Assembly: GCA_019261985.1 (NCBI GenBank)
Contig: JAFAQY010000076.1
Location: 1-58,632 of the forward strand
Source: Bryobacterales bacterium
GTDB lineage: Bacteria > Acidobacteriota > Terriglobia > Bryobacterales > Bryobacteraceae
DNA length: 58,632 nt
Direction of reading: 5' to 3'
Part shown: in pieces, positions 8,183 to 16,113 of the stretch
Numbering within the stretch: position 1 is the first letter of the stretch
Layout: each line of letters begins with the position of its first letter
Made by a program: the position numbers and the translations under genes
The notes under the pieces: generated by a model
Databases searched by the model: none
What the model saw: only the letters and a program-made list of their open reading frames with translations
What the model was told of the DNA's origin: nothing

Positions 8183-8800
8183 TTACGCGCACAAGGTCGG
8201 GGCTCGGCCCGGACTCAAGTCCGAAAACTTCTTTCCGTTAAGCCGATCCATCACATGGCTGATGCACTGCTCCAGCGAAAGCTTGGAGGTGTCCAGTACC
8301 TCGCAACCGCATTTCCTGGCCTCGCGCCGTAAATAGCCTGCCCAATCCATCATCTCTTCATTCAGGAGTTCAGGCTGTTCTCTTTCGAATGAGAGCCTTA
8401 TTGCCCTGGTCCTATCGTCGCAGTCGAGGAGAATGGGCAGATAAGCAGCACCGGCAGCCTCGGCCCCCTCGGCAAGGAAGGAAAGGCGGGTCTGACCTTC
8501 GAACAGCAACGGGCGTGCCGATCCGCTGAGGCGTGCGAGGTTCGCCATCCACTCGATAGTCCTGGCGCGCTGCCACTCCTCGCCAGATCCGTACTCGGTG
8601 ATCATCTCCTCGATTGGCGGGACACCGATTCGATCGAAATAGAAGACTGCGACGTCATCCGGATAGCATTGCTCGATTGCCCATGCGATCGTCGTCTTTC
8701 CGGAACCCGAAGCACCGATCAGAACGACAAACGGCGTGGTGCTCCCCGACGCGGCGAACCGGGCACGTCCAAAGAGCTTTCGGTTGTTCTTCTGGCTCAT
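8183..8800 (-). CDS. P-loop kinase-like ATP-binding protein
   Basis: A 205-residue soluble protein with a clear Walker A, GASGSGKT (residues 29-36), within VVLIGASGSGKTTIAW, and LLFEGQTRL as the likely second strand. LLDCDDRTRAIRL could be the lid region. The layout is that of small nucleoside/shikimate-type kinases or of the uncharacterised AAA_33 proteins; the phosphate acceptor cannot be told. It lies between metG and tatD with short gaps, so it is probably co-transcribed. The last 14 codons (FSDLSPGRAPTLCA) run through a small inverted repeat (8199-8223), so the natural C-terminus may have been shorter. Confidence 0.6.
   Translation of the reverse strand: MSQKNNRKLFGRARFAASGSTTPFVVLIGASGSGKTTIAWAIEQCYPDDVAVFYFDRIGVPPIEEMITEYGSGEEWQRARTIEWMANLARLSGSARPLLFEGQTRLSFLAEGAEAAGAAYLPILLDCDDRTRAIRLSFEREQPELLNEEMMDWAGYLRREARKCGCEVLDTSKLSLEQCISHVMDRLNGKKFSDLSPGRAPTLCA
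8199..8223. repeat. Small inverted repeat at the 3' end of the kinase gene
   Basis: CGGACT-CA-AGTCCG (8210-8223) is a perfect 6-base-arm hairpin next to a GGGGCTCGGCCC near-palindrome. It recalls the GGACTTTAGTCC type of hairpin seen at 1918. Membership of that family is tentative. Confidence 0.4.
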
Positions 8801-8888
8801 GGCGTCCCAATCTTGGGTTGTTCCTCAAAATGTGTCATGCGCACAACGGAACGCCGCGGCAGTTCGGGCGCCGCGACGGTCCTGTGCG

Positions 8889-10829
8889 CTATTTCAGCCT
8901 TGCTCCAACTGGTGCGTCCTCAAGGAATCCAGCCAGCACCGGCGTGCCGTTGCCGATCGAAGCGGCGACGATCATACCCTGCGATTCCAAACCGCGCAGT
9001 TTGCGGGGCGCGAGATTCGCCACGATCACTACTTTTCGCCCCACCAGTGCGCCCGGTTCATACGCTTCGGCGATTCCGGCTACGATACTGCGGGGCTGCG
9101 GCTCGCCGATGTCGACCTGCAGATGCAGCAGTTTATTCGCGCCCTTTATAGCCACGGCGGATTTCACCAAACCGACTCGCAGGTCCACTTTCGCAAAATC
9201 GTCAATCGTGATTTGCGGGCCGCCGTTCGAGGCCGCGGCAGTAGTCGCAGCAGTGGGCTGCTTGCCAAGCAGCGCTTGCTGCCGCGCGAGATCTTCCTGC
9301 TCGTAGTCGCGCATCTTCATGATCGAAGCGTTGAGTTCCGCGCGCGGAAAAACACCTTCGACCGCTTTGAGCTGCTGCCCGGCCGGAAGGTGTCCCCAAT
9401 GCAAATCCGCAATGCGAACTTTTTCGATCGGGTCGTCAAAACCGAGCTGCCGCCAGATCCGTGCCGTGGATTCGGGAATTACCGGATAAAGCAAAGCGGT
9501 GACGATGCGCAAAGCCTCGGCCGCGGTGTACAGAGTCTCATTGAGAGCCGCTGCATCGACTTGGTCCTGGCTCTTGGCGAGCTTCCAGGGCGCTTGTTCA
9601 ACGATGTATTTGTCCACAGCCGCAATTAAGGCCCAGATGGTTTCGAGAGCTTTCGAAAAATCGAGGCGCTCGAAGGCATCCAGCGCGGCCGCGGCGGTCG
9701 CCCGGCCGATGTTCGCGATTTGGTCGGCCCCGCCTTGTTTTGCTTCGGGGATGACGCCGCCCCGGTATTGGTGAATCATGGACATGGTGCGGCTGGCCAG
9801 GTTTCCGAGGCCATTCGCCAGGTCGGAGTTGTAGCGCCCTACCAGGGCGTCGTAGCTGAAGCTACCGTCTTGTCCGAAAACGACCTCGCGCAGCAGGAAG
9901 TAGCGCAGCGCATCCGCGCCGAGCACTTTTTGAATCGGCGTGGCGCGCACCATGTTGCCGCGCGATTTGCTCATCTTTTCGTCTTCGATCAGGAGCCAGC
10001 CATGGGCAAAAATCTTCTTCGGAATCTCCAGGCCGGCGGCCCACAGAAAGGCGGGCCAGTAGACGGCATGGAATCGCAGAATCTCTTTGCCGATCAGATG
10101 CAGATCCGCCGGCCAGAGGTTTTCGCCTTCCACGGCGCTCATATATGTCGTCAGCGCGTCGAACCACACGTAGAAGACGTGCTTTTCGTCTTCCGGGACC
10201 GGAATGCCCCATTTGATCGTGGTGCGGCTGATGGAAAGATCCTGCAAGCCCTGCCGCACAAATGCCAGCACTTCATTGCGCCGCGTCTCCGGTTGAATAA
10301 AATCCGGCTGCTTTAAATACAAGTCAAGCAGGCGGTCCTGGAATTCGGACAGCTTGAAATAGTAATTCTCTTCGGTGACCGTTTCCGTAGGACGGCCGCA
10401 ATCCGGGCAGGGATCGCCAGGTTTGGCGTCGCTCACATAGAGTTCGCACGAAACGCAGTACTGGCCGGTGTAGCGGCCCTTGTAGATATATCCGTTTTTC
10501 TTGCAGCGCAGGAATAGATCCTGAACAGCCTTGGCGTGATTTTCGCCGGTAGTGCGCTGGAAACGGTCAATCGACAGACCGAGATGGTCCCACTGATTCT
10601 TAAACTCCGCTGCGATGATATCGGTAAATTCTCTTGGACTCTTGGCCGCGGCCGCCGCGGCGCGCTCGATTTTTTGGCCGTGTTCGTCGGTGCCAGTGGT
10701 GAGCACGGCATCATAACCCTGCATCGTCTTAAGGCGCTTGATGGTATCGGCGGCGATGGTGGTGTATGTGTGCCCAAGGTGCGGGGCCGCGTTCACGTAG
10801 TAAATCGGGGTGGTGAGATAGTATTTCAT
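8889..10829 (-). CDS. metG: Methionyl-tRNA synthetase with C-terminal tRNA-binding domain
   Basis: Attaches methionine to tRNAMet, including the initiator. The class I HIGH-like motif is HLGH (residues 17-20) and KMSKS is at 285-289. The zinc knuckle has two Cys pairs (C125/C128 and C141/C144). Residues from about 540 (ITIDDFAKVDLRVG ... PRKLRGLESQGM) form the OB-fold tRNA-binding domain that dimerises many bacterial MetRS. The start ATG overlaps the larC stop by one base (TGATG), so translation is coupled. Confidence 0.96.
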   Translation of the reverse strand: MKYYLTTPIYYVNAAPHLGHTYTTIAADTIKRLKTMQGYDAVLTTGTDEHGQKIERAAAAAAKSPREFTDIIAAEFKNQWDHLGLSIDRFQRTTGENHAKAVQDLFLRCKKNGYIYKGRYTGQYCVSCELYVSDAKPGDPCPDCGRPTETVTEENYYFKLSEFQDRLLDLYLKQPDFIQPETRRNEVLAFVRQGLQDLSISRTTIKWGIPVPEDEKHVFYVWFDALTTYMSAVEGENLWPADLHLIGKEILRFHAVYWPAFLWAAGLEIPKKIFAHGWLLIEDEKMSKSRGNMVRATPIQKVLGADALRYFLLREVVFGQDGSFSYDALVGRYNSDLANGLGNLASRTMSMIHQYRGGVIPEAKQGGADQIANIGRATAAAALDAFERLDFSKALETIWALIAAVDKYIVEQAPWKLAKSQDQVDAAALNETLYTAAEALRIVTALLYPVIPESTARIWRQLGFDDPIEKVRIADLHWGHLPAGQQLKAVEGVFPRAELNASIMKMRDYEQEDLARQQALLGKQPTAATTAAASNGGPQITIDDFAKVDLRVGLVKSAVAIKGANKLLHLQVDIGEPQPRSIVAGIAEAYEPGALVGRKVVIVANLAPRKLRGLESQGMIVAASIGNGTPVLAGFLEDAPVGARLK

Positions 10830-11986
10830 CAGTCCTTATTCAAGTATGCTTTAGCTGCCACGGCTAGCACTTCGCGCAGCGGCAGGCCGTTCTTTGCCGC
10901 AATTACACGGCAGTCCTCGTATTCAGGCGTAAATACGCCCAGCCCGGAGATTTTCCCGCGCACGTTTCCCCATGCGGTTTCGACTTCCACAATGCGGCGC
11001 TCCTCCACGCGGCGCTCGGCTGAATAGATCCTCAATCCCAGGGTGGACGTTTCCGCGAAAACGATCTGCGCCATCCGCTCCTGATCTTCGGGTTTTGCAA
11101 TCACGCGAAGCAGCGTCCCCGGCCGGTTCTTCTTCATCTGCAATGGGGAAAGCGAAACGTCCAAAGCGCCCGCTTCCATCAATCGCTCCAGGGCGTAGCC
11201 CAACACCTGCGGATTGGAGTCGTCGATGTTGGCCTCCATTACGCTTACTTGCGCCGCTTCCGCCGCTCTGGTTTTTTCGCCAATCAGGGCCCGCAAAACA
11301 TTGGCCTGCTGGACCAGATCGCGGTCCCCTGCCCCGTAACCGATGCTCGCAATCCGCATCGGTGGAAGCGGCCCGAATCCAGCGCCCAGCGCCGAGGCGA
11401 TGGCGGCGCCTGTGGGGGTGGTCAGCTCAAGTTCAGGCCCACGCGCATAGACAGGTTTCCCCGCGAGTAGAAGAGCTGTTGCCGGCGCAGGAATCGGGAG
11501 GATACCGTGCTCGGTCTGAACCGTGCCACTGCCGGTGTTGATGGGCGAAACATGTACCTCTTCGATGCCGAGGAGGTCCAACGCGATGCAAGCGCCAACG
11601 ATATCGGCGATGGAGTCCGCCGCGCCCACCTCATGGAAGTGGACTCTTTCTATCGAAACTCCGTGGACTTGCGCTTCGGCCTCCGCCAGTTTCGTGAACA
11701 CCGCGGAGGCGTTGGTTTTGGCTCGCGGCGTAATTCCGGACTGGTCGATCAGCCGCACTATATGCGACAAATGGCGATGCGCGCGCGACGAATCGCCGAG
11801 GTGGACGCGAAATTTGGAGGCCGCGATGCCGCGGCGTGAGGTCTTCTCGATTTCATAGCGCGCTCCTGTGTTGAGGCTGTTGAGCGCGTCGAGCAATGCG
11901 GCAGCGGGAGCGCCGGCATCCGCGAGAGCGCCGACTGTCATATCGCCGCTGATGCCCGAGAATGCGTCGAAGTAGCAGATCTTCAT
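10829..11986 (-). CDS. larC: Nickel-pincer cofactor biosynthesis protein LarC
   Basis: LarC is the CTP-dependent cyclometallase that inserts nickel into pyridinium-3,5-bisthiocarboxylate mononucleotide, the cofactor first found in lactate racemase. The product begins MKICYFDAFSGISGDM and has VHFHEVGAADSIADIVG, SPINTGSGTV, HGILPIPAPATALLL and ELTTPTGAA, all typical. At 385 residues it is one continuous frame, whereas in Lactobacillus it is split into LarC1 and LarC2 joined by frameshifting. The start is placed at the ATG overlapping the sirtuin stop (ATGA); an upstream extension in the same frame is only a shadow. LarB and LarE are not in this window, so the dependent enzyme is unknown. Confidence 0.92.
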   Translation of the reverse strand: MKICYFDAFSGISGDMTVGALADAGAPAAALLDALNSLNTGARYEIEKTSRRGIAASKFRVHLGDSSRAHRHLSHIVRLIDQSGITPRAKTNASAVFTKLAEAEAQVHGVSIERVHFHEVGAADSIADIVGACIALDLLGIEEVHVSPINTGSGTVQTEHGILPIPAPATALLLAGKPVYARGPELELTTPTGAAIASALGAGFGPLPPMRIASIGYGAGDRDLVQQANVLRALIGEKTRAAEAAQVSVMEANIDDSNPQVLGYALERLMEAGALDVSLSPLQMKKNRPGTLLRVIAKPEDQERMAQIVFAETSTLGLRIYSAERRVEERRIVEVETAWGNVRGKISGLGVFTPEYEDCRVIAAKNGLPLREVLAVAAKAYLNKD

Positions 11987-12765
11987 GGAAGTATTTGGGG
12001 CAGGATCTCGGCTGCGGCACCGCGCAGGGAGTAATCGACCCAGTTTGTCACAGGTGTTTCCGCGACGTTGATCTCTACGACCTTTGCGCCCGCGGATTTC
12101 GCCATACCGGCGAGCCCCGCGGCGGGATACACCAGCGCGGAAGTGCCAATGACTAGGAAGACTTCGGCCTGGGTAGCTGCGTACTGGGCGCGCGCGAGGA
12201 TTTCTTCGGGCAAATTTTCGCCGAACCATACGACGCCTGGCCGTTCCAGGCCTCCGCAGGAGCATCTTGGCGGAATTTCCGGCAGCGGCGTATGGGTTTC
12301 GTTTCGTTCGGCTCCGCAGGCGGTGCAGCGCTGAATCCAGATATCGCCGTGGAGCTTTAGAAGATTCCGGCTGCCGGCGCGGTTGTGGAGGCCGTCGACG
12401 TTTTGCGTGATGAGGGTGAATCGTTGCTGGTCGGGGCTGGTGGAATCTTCGGCAGGCGGGTTGGCAACCCGCCGCAGGTTGGCAACCTGCCCTACTTCGA
12501 GCTCGACTAAGGCGCGATGAGCTGCATTCGGCTGGGCGGACGCGATCTGGCCGCGACGCCAGTCGTACCACTCCCACACCAATTTCGGATCGCGCGCGAA
12601 TGCTCCGGGTGTGGCCAAATCCTCGGCTTTGAATGAGCGCCAGAGCCCGCCCGCGCCGCGGAAAGTCGGAATGCCGCTTTCGGCGGAAATGCCCGCGCCC
12701 GTGAGGACCGCGATGCGCGAAGCGGATGCGAGCAAATCGCGAACGTTAGCGTGCCGCATGCACAC
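11983..12765 (-). CDS. NAD-dependent protein deacylase, Sir2 family (SIRT5/CobB-like)
   Basis: A cytoplasmic sirtuin that removes acyl groups from lysine using NAD. Motifs: TGAGISAESGIPTFRG (22-37), TQNVDGLH (120-127), catalytic H139 in LKLHGD, zinc cysteines C147, C150, C168 and C170, and VVWFGENLP. The Y67-x-x-R70 pair (WEWYDWRR) is the mark of class III sirtuins, which prefer succinyl or malonyl groups. Residues 91-115 are an extra segment, VGQVANLRRVANPP plus a linker, encoded by a palindromic repeat. It sits between the helix AHRALVELE and the strand FTLITQNVDG, a surface loop in known structures. The gene overlaps GH97 by 20 bases and larC by 4. An alternative start is M3. Confidence 0.92.
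   Translation of the reverse strand: MCMRHANVRDLLASASRIAVLTGAGISAESGIPTFRGAGGLWRSFKAEDLATPGAFARDPKLVWEWYDWRRGQIASAQPNAAHRALVELEVGQVANLRRVANPPAEDSTSPDQQRFTLITQNVDGLHNRAGSRNLLKLHGDIWIQRCTACGAERNETHTPLPEIPPRCSCGGLERPGVVWFGENLPEEILARAQYAATQAEVFLVIGTSALVYPAAGLAGMAKSAGAKVVEINVAETPVTNWVDYSLRGAAAEILPQILP
12456..12495. repeat. Paired palindromic element inside the sirtuin gene
   Basis: Two intact hairpins, GCGGGTT-GGC-AACCCGC (12456-12472) and GCAGGTT-GGC-AACCTGC (12474-12490), are followed by CCTAC. Both stems are perfect, so the element looks recent or still under selection. It is translated in frame as VGQVANLRRVANPP. Confidence 0.9.
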
Positions 12766-14695
12766 GAATGGCGAAGCCGCCGCCGGGCGCTAGAGGCAGT
12801 TTCAACGTGGAGGCAGTCAGGGGCTTGCGCTCAATCGTGGTGTGCTTGGGATTTTGAGCGGAATCGGGCGCATCGGCATAGATGTCCGCCACGTAATCGC
12901 CTTTGCTTAAAAAAGTCAGCGGCAGCTCCAATTCCCTTGCAGTCCAATTCGTGATTCCGCCGATGTACCAATCGTCTCCACTCCGCCGCGCGATGACGGC
13001 GTATTCGCCGACGCGGCCGGCAACGAATCGCGTTTCATCCCAGCTTGCGGGAACCTGCTTGATGAACTCGAAATCGTTCTCGCCCTTATAAGACTCCGGA
13101 GCGTCCGAAACCATCTGAAGAGGGCTTTCGAAAATTACGTACAGCGCGAGTTGGTGCGCCCGCGTACCCAGGACCATCGGGTTTACATCGCGCGGGATGA
13201 ATTGAGCAGGCGTCGCGTTGTCGAAGCCTCCAGGAGTGTAATCCACGGGACCCGCGAGCATGCGCGTGAACGGCAATATCGCGTCTTGCGCGGGGTTCGG
13301 CCGCGCGCTGCTCTTTGAATACTCCAAACCCATAACGGCGCCCTGGGTGATCGCGTTCGGGTACGTTCGATCAACGCCGGCGGGTTTAAACGAGCCGTGA
13401 AAATCGACCATCAGGCGATGCTCGGCGGCGGTTCGGACCACGCGGTTGTAGAATCCGATCATCCGTTGATCGTCACGCTGGATGCCGTCAATGTAGACGC
13501 CGGAGACGCCCCATTTTTCGAACAAGGGAAACGCTTGATCCATCTGGCGATCAAGCGAGTTCCAGTCCTCCACCGTTAACCAAATGCCCACGTGCTTGGC
13601 CTTGGCGTGGCTTAGAACTTCAGGCAGATTAACGGCGGGCGAAGGCTTCGTAATATCGGGCGGCAAATCACCGCCGGCCGCCGCCCAGCCTGGTCCGATC
13701 AGGGCGTATTCGAGTTTCGATTCAGCGGCGAAATCGATGTAGCGCTCCAGGGTTGCGGTATTTGCAGGCGCCCCGGCCCACGCGTTCCAGGCGGCTTTGC
13801 CCGGCTTGATCCAGGACGTATCTGTAATAGCGCGAGGCGGATTCAGATTCATCACGATGTTCGATTCGATGAAACGCCCCGGATCGGTGCCGATCATCAG
13901 CACGCGCCACGGCGATACCAGCGGCGTTTTTGAATACACCGACATGGCAGACTCGTTGGGCCGAGGCGCGAGCGTCGCGATCAACCCGGTTCCGCGTGTG
14001 TGAGTGAGATACATCCCGGGGTAATTGTCCAGATGCGCTTCGGTGATCGCGACCCAGCCGATCCCCGGCTGCTCCAGCAAGAACGGCAACGCAATGACGG
14101 CCTCGGGATGAATGCCGCTCAAGGTAAGGCGGCTATATTCGTCCTCGTAGTTCGTCTGAAAATTGCGGAGGATGAGCGGGTAGGCTTCGCCGTCTCGGGT
14201 GAAATTGAATTCCGATAATTCGCGATCCACGCGCACTTCTGGCGTGGGAGTGGTGACGGGAATCGTGAGCCGGAACGCGATTCCGTCATCGTAGGCGCGG
14301 GCCTCCACGTGCAGCCGCCGGCCGAGCGAGCCGTTCTGCATGAACTCGGCGAAGAGCGCATTGTAATGGTTGCGGATGATCTTGGTTTTGCCCGCGGGGA
14401 CCGTGTATGTTTCGTCGACCGATTCGGTGGTCGAGGAGCTGAGGCCGATATTTTCCCCGAGCAGCGGAACCGGATCTTCAATTTCGTAGCCGAGATAAGA
14501 AGTGTCGATTAGGCGCTTGCCTTGAAAGTAAACTTGATAGCCGACTCGCGGCAGCGCGAACTCGGTCGGGGGCTGCGAGACCATTAGCCGGAATTCGATC
14601 TGGCCGTTGGGGGATGCGAGCTTTAGCAGATCGCCCTCGGCAAAAGCTGCCGGAGCCGATGCTAGGCAGAGCCAGATTGGGATGAATCTATGCAT
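12746..14695 (-). CDS. Glycoside hydrolase family 97 alpha-glycosidase
   Basis: A secreted enzyme that releases alpha-linked glucose or galactose. The start is set at the ATG at 14695, giving the signal peptide MHRFIPIWLCLASAPAAFA; a TTG eight codons upstream lies in repeat DNA. The N-terminal beta-sandwich (LKLASPNGQIEFRL ... GYQVYFQGKRLID) is followed by the TIM barrel with LEYALIGPGWA, VGIWLTVEDWNSLD, GVSGVYIDGIQRDDQ and LMVDFHGSFKPAG. The C-terminal sheet includes SGDDWYIGGITNW. The aspartate in VYIDG matches the nucleophile position of retaining members, so a retaining mechanism is likely but not certain. It heads the operon with sirtuin, larC and metG, an odd mix with no obvious shared pathway. 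Confidence 0.9.
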   Translation of the reverse strand: MHRFIPIWLCLASAPAAFAEGDLLKLASPNGQIEFRLMVSQPPTEFALPRVGYQVYFQGKRLIDTSYLGYEIEDPVPLLGENIGLSSSTTESVDETYTVPAGKTKIIRNHYNALFAEFMQNGSLGRRLHVEARAYDDGIAFRLTIPVTTPTPEVRVDRELSEFNFTRDGEAYPLILRNFQTNYEDEYSRLTLSGIHPEAVIALPFLLEQPGIGWVAITEAHLDNYPGMYLTHTRGTGLIATLAPRPNESAMSVYSKTPLVSPWRVLMIGTDPGRFIESNIVMNLNPPRAITDTSWIKPGKAAWNAWAGAPANTATLERYIDFAAESKLEYALIGPGWAAAGGDLPPDITKPSPAVNLPEVLSHAKAKHVGIWLTVEDWNSLDRQMDQAFPLFEKWGVSGVYIDGIQRDDQRMIGFYNRVVRTAAEHRLMVDFHGSFKPAGVDRTYPNAITQGAVMGLEYSKSSARPNPAQDAILPFTRMLAGPVDYTPGGFDNATPAQFIPRDVNPMVLGTRAHQLALYVIFESPLQMVSDAPESYKGENDFEFIKQVPASWDETRFVAGRVGEYAVIARRSGDDWYIGGITNWTARELELPLTFLSKGDYVADIYADAPDSAQNPKHTTIERKPLTASTLKLPLAPGGGFAIRVHAAR

Positions 14696-14708
14696 AAGCG
14701 CCTGTGGG

Positions 14709-14744
14709 GCAGGTTGCAAACCTGCAGCGGGTTGCTAACCCGCT
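14709..14744. repeat. Paired palindromic element upstream of GH97
   Basis: GCAGGTT-GCA-AACCTGC (14709-14725) and AGCGGGTT-GCT-AACCCGCT (14726-14744) are joined without spacer. The orientation is opposite to the copy at 14772, so the two elements face each other across 27 bases. Confidence 0.85.
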
Positions 14745-14771
14745 TCCCGACCTTTCTACCAACCCCGCCCA

Positions 14772-14812
14772 GCGCGATTGGCAATCGCGCGCAGGATGGC
14801 ATCCTGCCCCAC
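14772..14812. repeat. Paired palindromic element between GH97 and DUF4159 genes
   Basis: GCGCGATT-GGC-AATCGCGC (14772-14790), then GCAGGAT-GGC-ATCCTGC (14791-14807) and CCCAC. The exact inverse of this pair occurs at 42583-42618. Confidence 0.9.
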
Positions 14813-14882
14813 TTTCTTTCAGGCATCACCTGCGAGTGTAACCGATTCCGAATCCTGCAACGTTTATGATTAGGGGTACTGG

Positions 14883-15713
14883 ATGAAACGCGGGCTGATT
14901 TACGGAGCTGCGCTGCTGCTGATCTCGATCGCAGTGGTCGCGCAGAGAAGGGGATTCGGCGGCTTTTTCCCCGAGCCCGAAGGCGAGCAGGACTTCAATT
15001 TTCCGAAACTGGCCGATTTTCATTTTGTTCGCATGGAGTACGTCGATTTGCCGCAATTCCGCCGCGGCTTCGGCTTCGTATCCCGGCGCGGCCGCGCGAA
15101 CGGATGGTGGGCGCAGGATTGGCCGGATGCCGATAATCACTTCACCGCCGGAATCCAACGCCTGACCCGAATCGATATCGGCGAGCCGGTACACATCCCT
15201 CTTACGGACGATCGCATTTTCGATTACCCGTGGATGTACGTTACGCAGGCCGCGAATTGGGATTTAAGTAAGGCCGAAACGGATCGCCTGCACGAGTATT
15301 TAATGCGCGGCGGGTTTCTGGTAACCGACGATTTCTGGGGGCCGGATGAGTGGGATTACTTCGCCGAGGTGATGAACCGCGTGTTACCGAATCATCAGAT
15401 CACGGACATGCTGGAGACCGACTCCGTCATGCATGTGTTGTACGACATCCAGGAAAAAGATCGTACTTACATCCCCGGTTCGCGGCATTTGTATATGGGG
15501 CCGGGCGGGCAGGTTCAAATCGCGCAGCAGGCAAGCATGCCCGCCTGGCGCGCCATGTACGACGACAAGCAGCGGATGGTGGTGGCGGTAAACTTCAACA
15601 CCGATGTCGGCGACGCATGGGAATTCGCGGACGCGCCGTTCTATCCCGCGGCGATGACCACCCTCGCGTACCGCTACGGAATCAATTACATCATCTACGC
15701 TATGACGCATTAA
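14883..15713 (+). CDS. DUF4159 domain-containing exported protein
   Basis: A 276-residue protein with a signal peptide (MKRGLIYGAALLLISIAVVAQ). It is then almost all one DUF4159 domain: FHFVRMEYVD, WWAQDWPDADNHF, IFDYPWMYVTQ, YLMRGGFLVTDDFWG and a C-terminal YRYGINYIIYAMTH. DUF4159 resembles glutamine-amidotransferase-like folds that occur in membrane-linked operons of unknown role. No AAA, DUF58 or BatA-type gene, the usual partners, lies nearby. The function is not known. Confidence 0.85.
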   Translation: MKRGLIYGAALLLISIAVVAQRRGFGGFFPEPEGEQDFNFPKLADFHFVRMEYVDLPQFRRGFGFVSRRGRANGWWAQDWPDADNHFTAGIQRLTRIDIGEPVHIPLTDDRIFDYPWMYVTQAANWDLSKAETDRLHEYLMRGGFLVTDDFWGPDEWDYFAEVMNRVLPNHQITDMLETDSVMHVLYDIQEKDRTYIPGSRHLYMGPGGQVQIAQQASMPAWRAMYDDKQRMVVAVNFNTDVGDAWEFADAPFYPAAMTTLAYRYGINYIIYAMTH

Positions 15714-15726
15714 TAGGGCTTGACGA

Positions 15727-15752
15727 GATAGTTTAGTTTAAACTAAACTATC
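15727..15752. promoter_or_regulatory. Perfect 26-bp palindrome, likely operator of the ArsR-like gene
   Basis: The half-site is GATAGTTTAGTTT and the other half is its exact complement, with no spacer. It ends four bases before the ATG of the winged-helix regulator. An AT-rich dyad in this place is what a dimeric ArsR-type repressor would bind, so the regulator probably controls itself and the SRPBCC gene. Confidence 0.75.
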
Positions 15753-15756
15753 ATCA

Positions 15757-16107
15757 ATGTACATCGAGCCCGGTATTCTGGCCGCCATCGCCTCGCCGCG
15801 CCGGTGCGAAATACTGCGCCTGGTCTGGAACGAAGAACAGACTGCAGGGGCGATCCACAACGCAATGCCCGATGTAACCTTCGGGGCGATTTCGCTTCAA
15901 CTGCGATCGCTGCTGGATGCCGGCTTGATTGAGGCGCGGCTGGACAAGCGGAACCGATTCTATCGGGCTCGGAGGGAAACGCTTGGGCCGGTTGCCGGTT
16001 TGCTGGAACGCATGTGGGATGACGCGCTCTGGAAATTGAAGTTAGCCGCGGAACTGGAGCAAACTCGCCGTGGACCCAAGCCGCGCCCCAAAACCAAGAA
16101 AAAGTGA
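15757..16107 (+). CDS. ArsR-like winged-helix transcriptional regulator
   Basis: A 116-residue protein with one winged helix-turn-helix: ILAAIASPRRCEILRLVW, the recognition region VTFGAISLQLRSLLDAGLIEARLD, and the wing KRNRFYRARRE. The basic tail (RRGPKPRPKTKKK) is unusual. The protein has no ArsR metal-binding ELCVCDL motif, so it is of the metal-independent kind commonly paired with an AHSA1/SRPBCC protein, which is indeed the next gene six bases downstream. The palindrome immediately before the start is the obvious binding site. Confidence 0.85.
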   Translation: MYIEPGILAAIASPRRCEILRLVWNEEQTAGAIHNAMPDVTFGAISLQLRSLLDAGLIEARLDKRNRFYRARRETLGPVAGLLERMWDDALWKLKLAAELEQTRRGPKPRPKTKKK

Positions 16108-16113
16108 GGATCT

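Noticed and set aside
11987-12577. N-terminal extension of larC
   Set aside because: The open frame continues upstream but lies antiphase over the sirtuin gene, is Arg/Pro-rich, and LarC proteins begin at MKICYFDAFSG.
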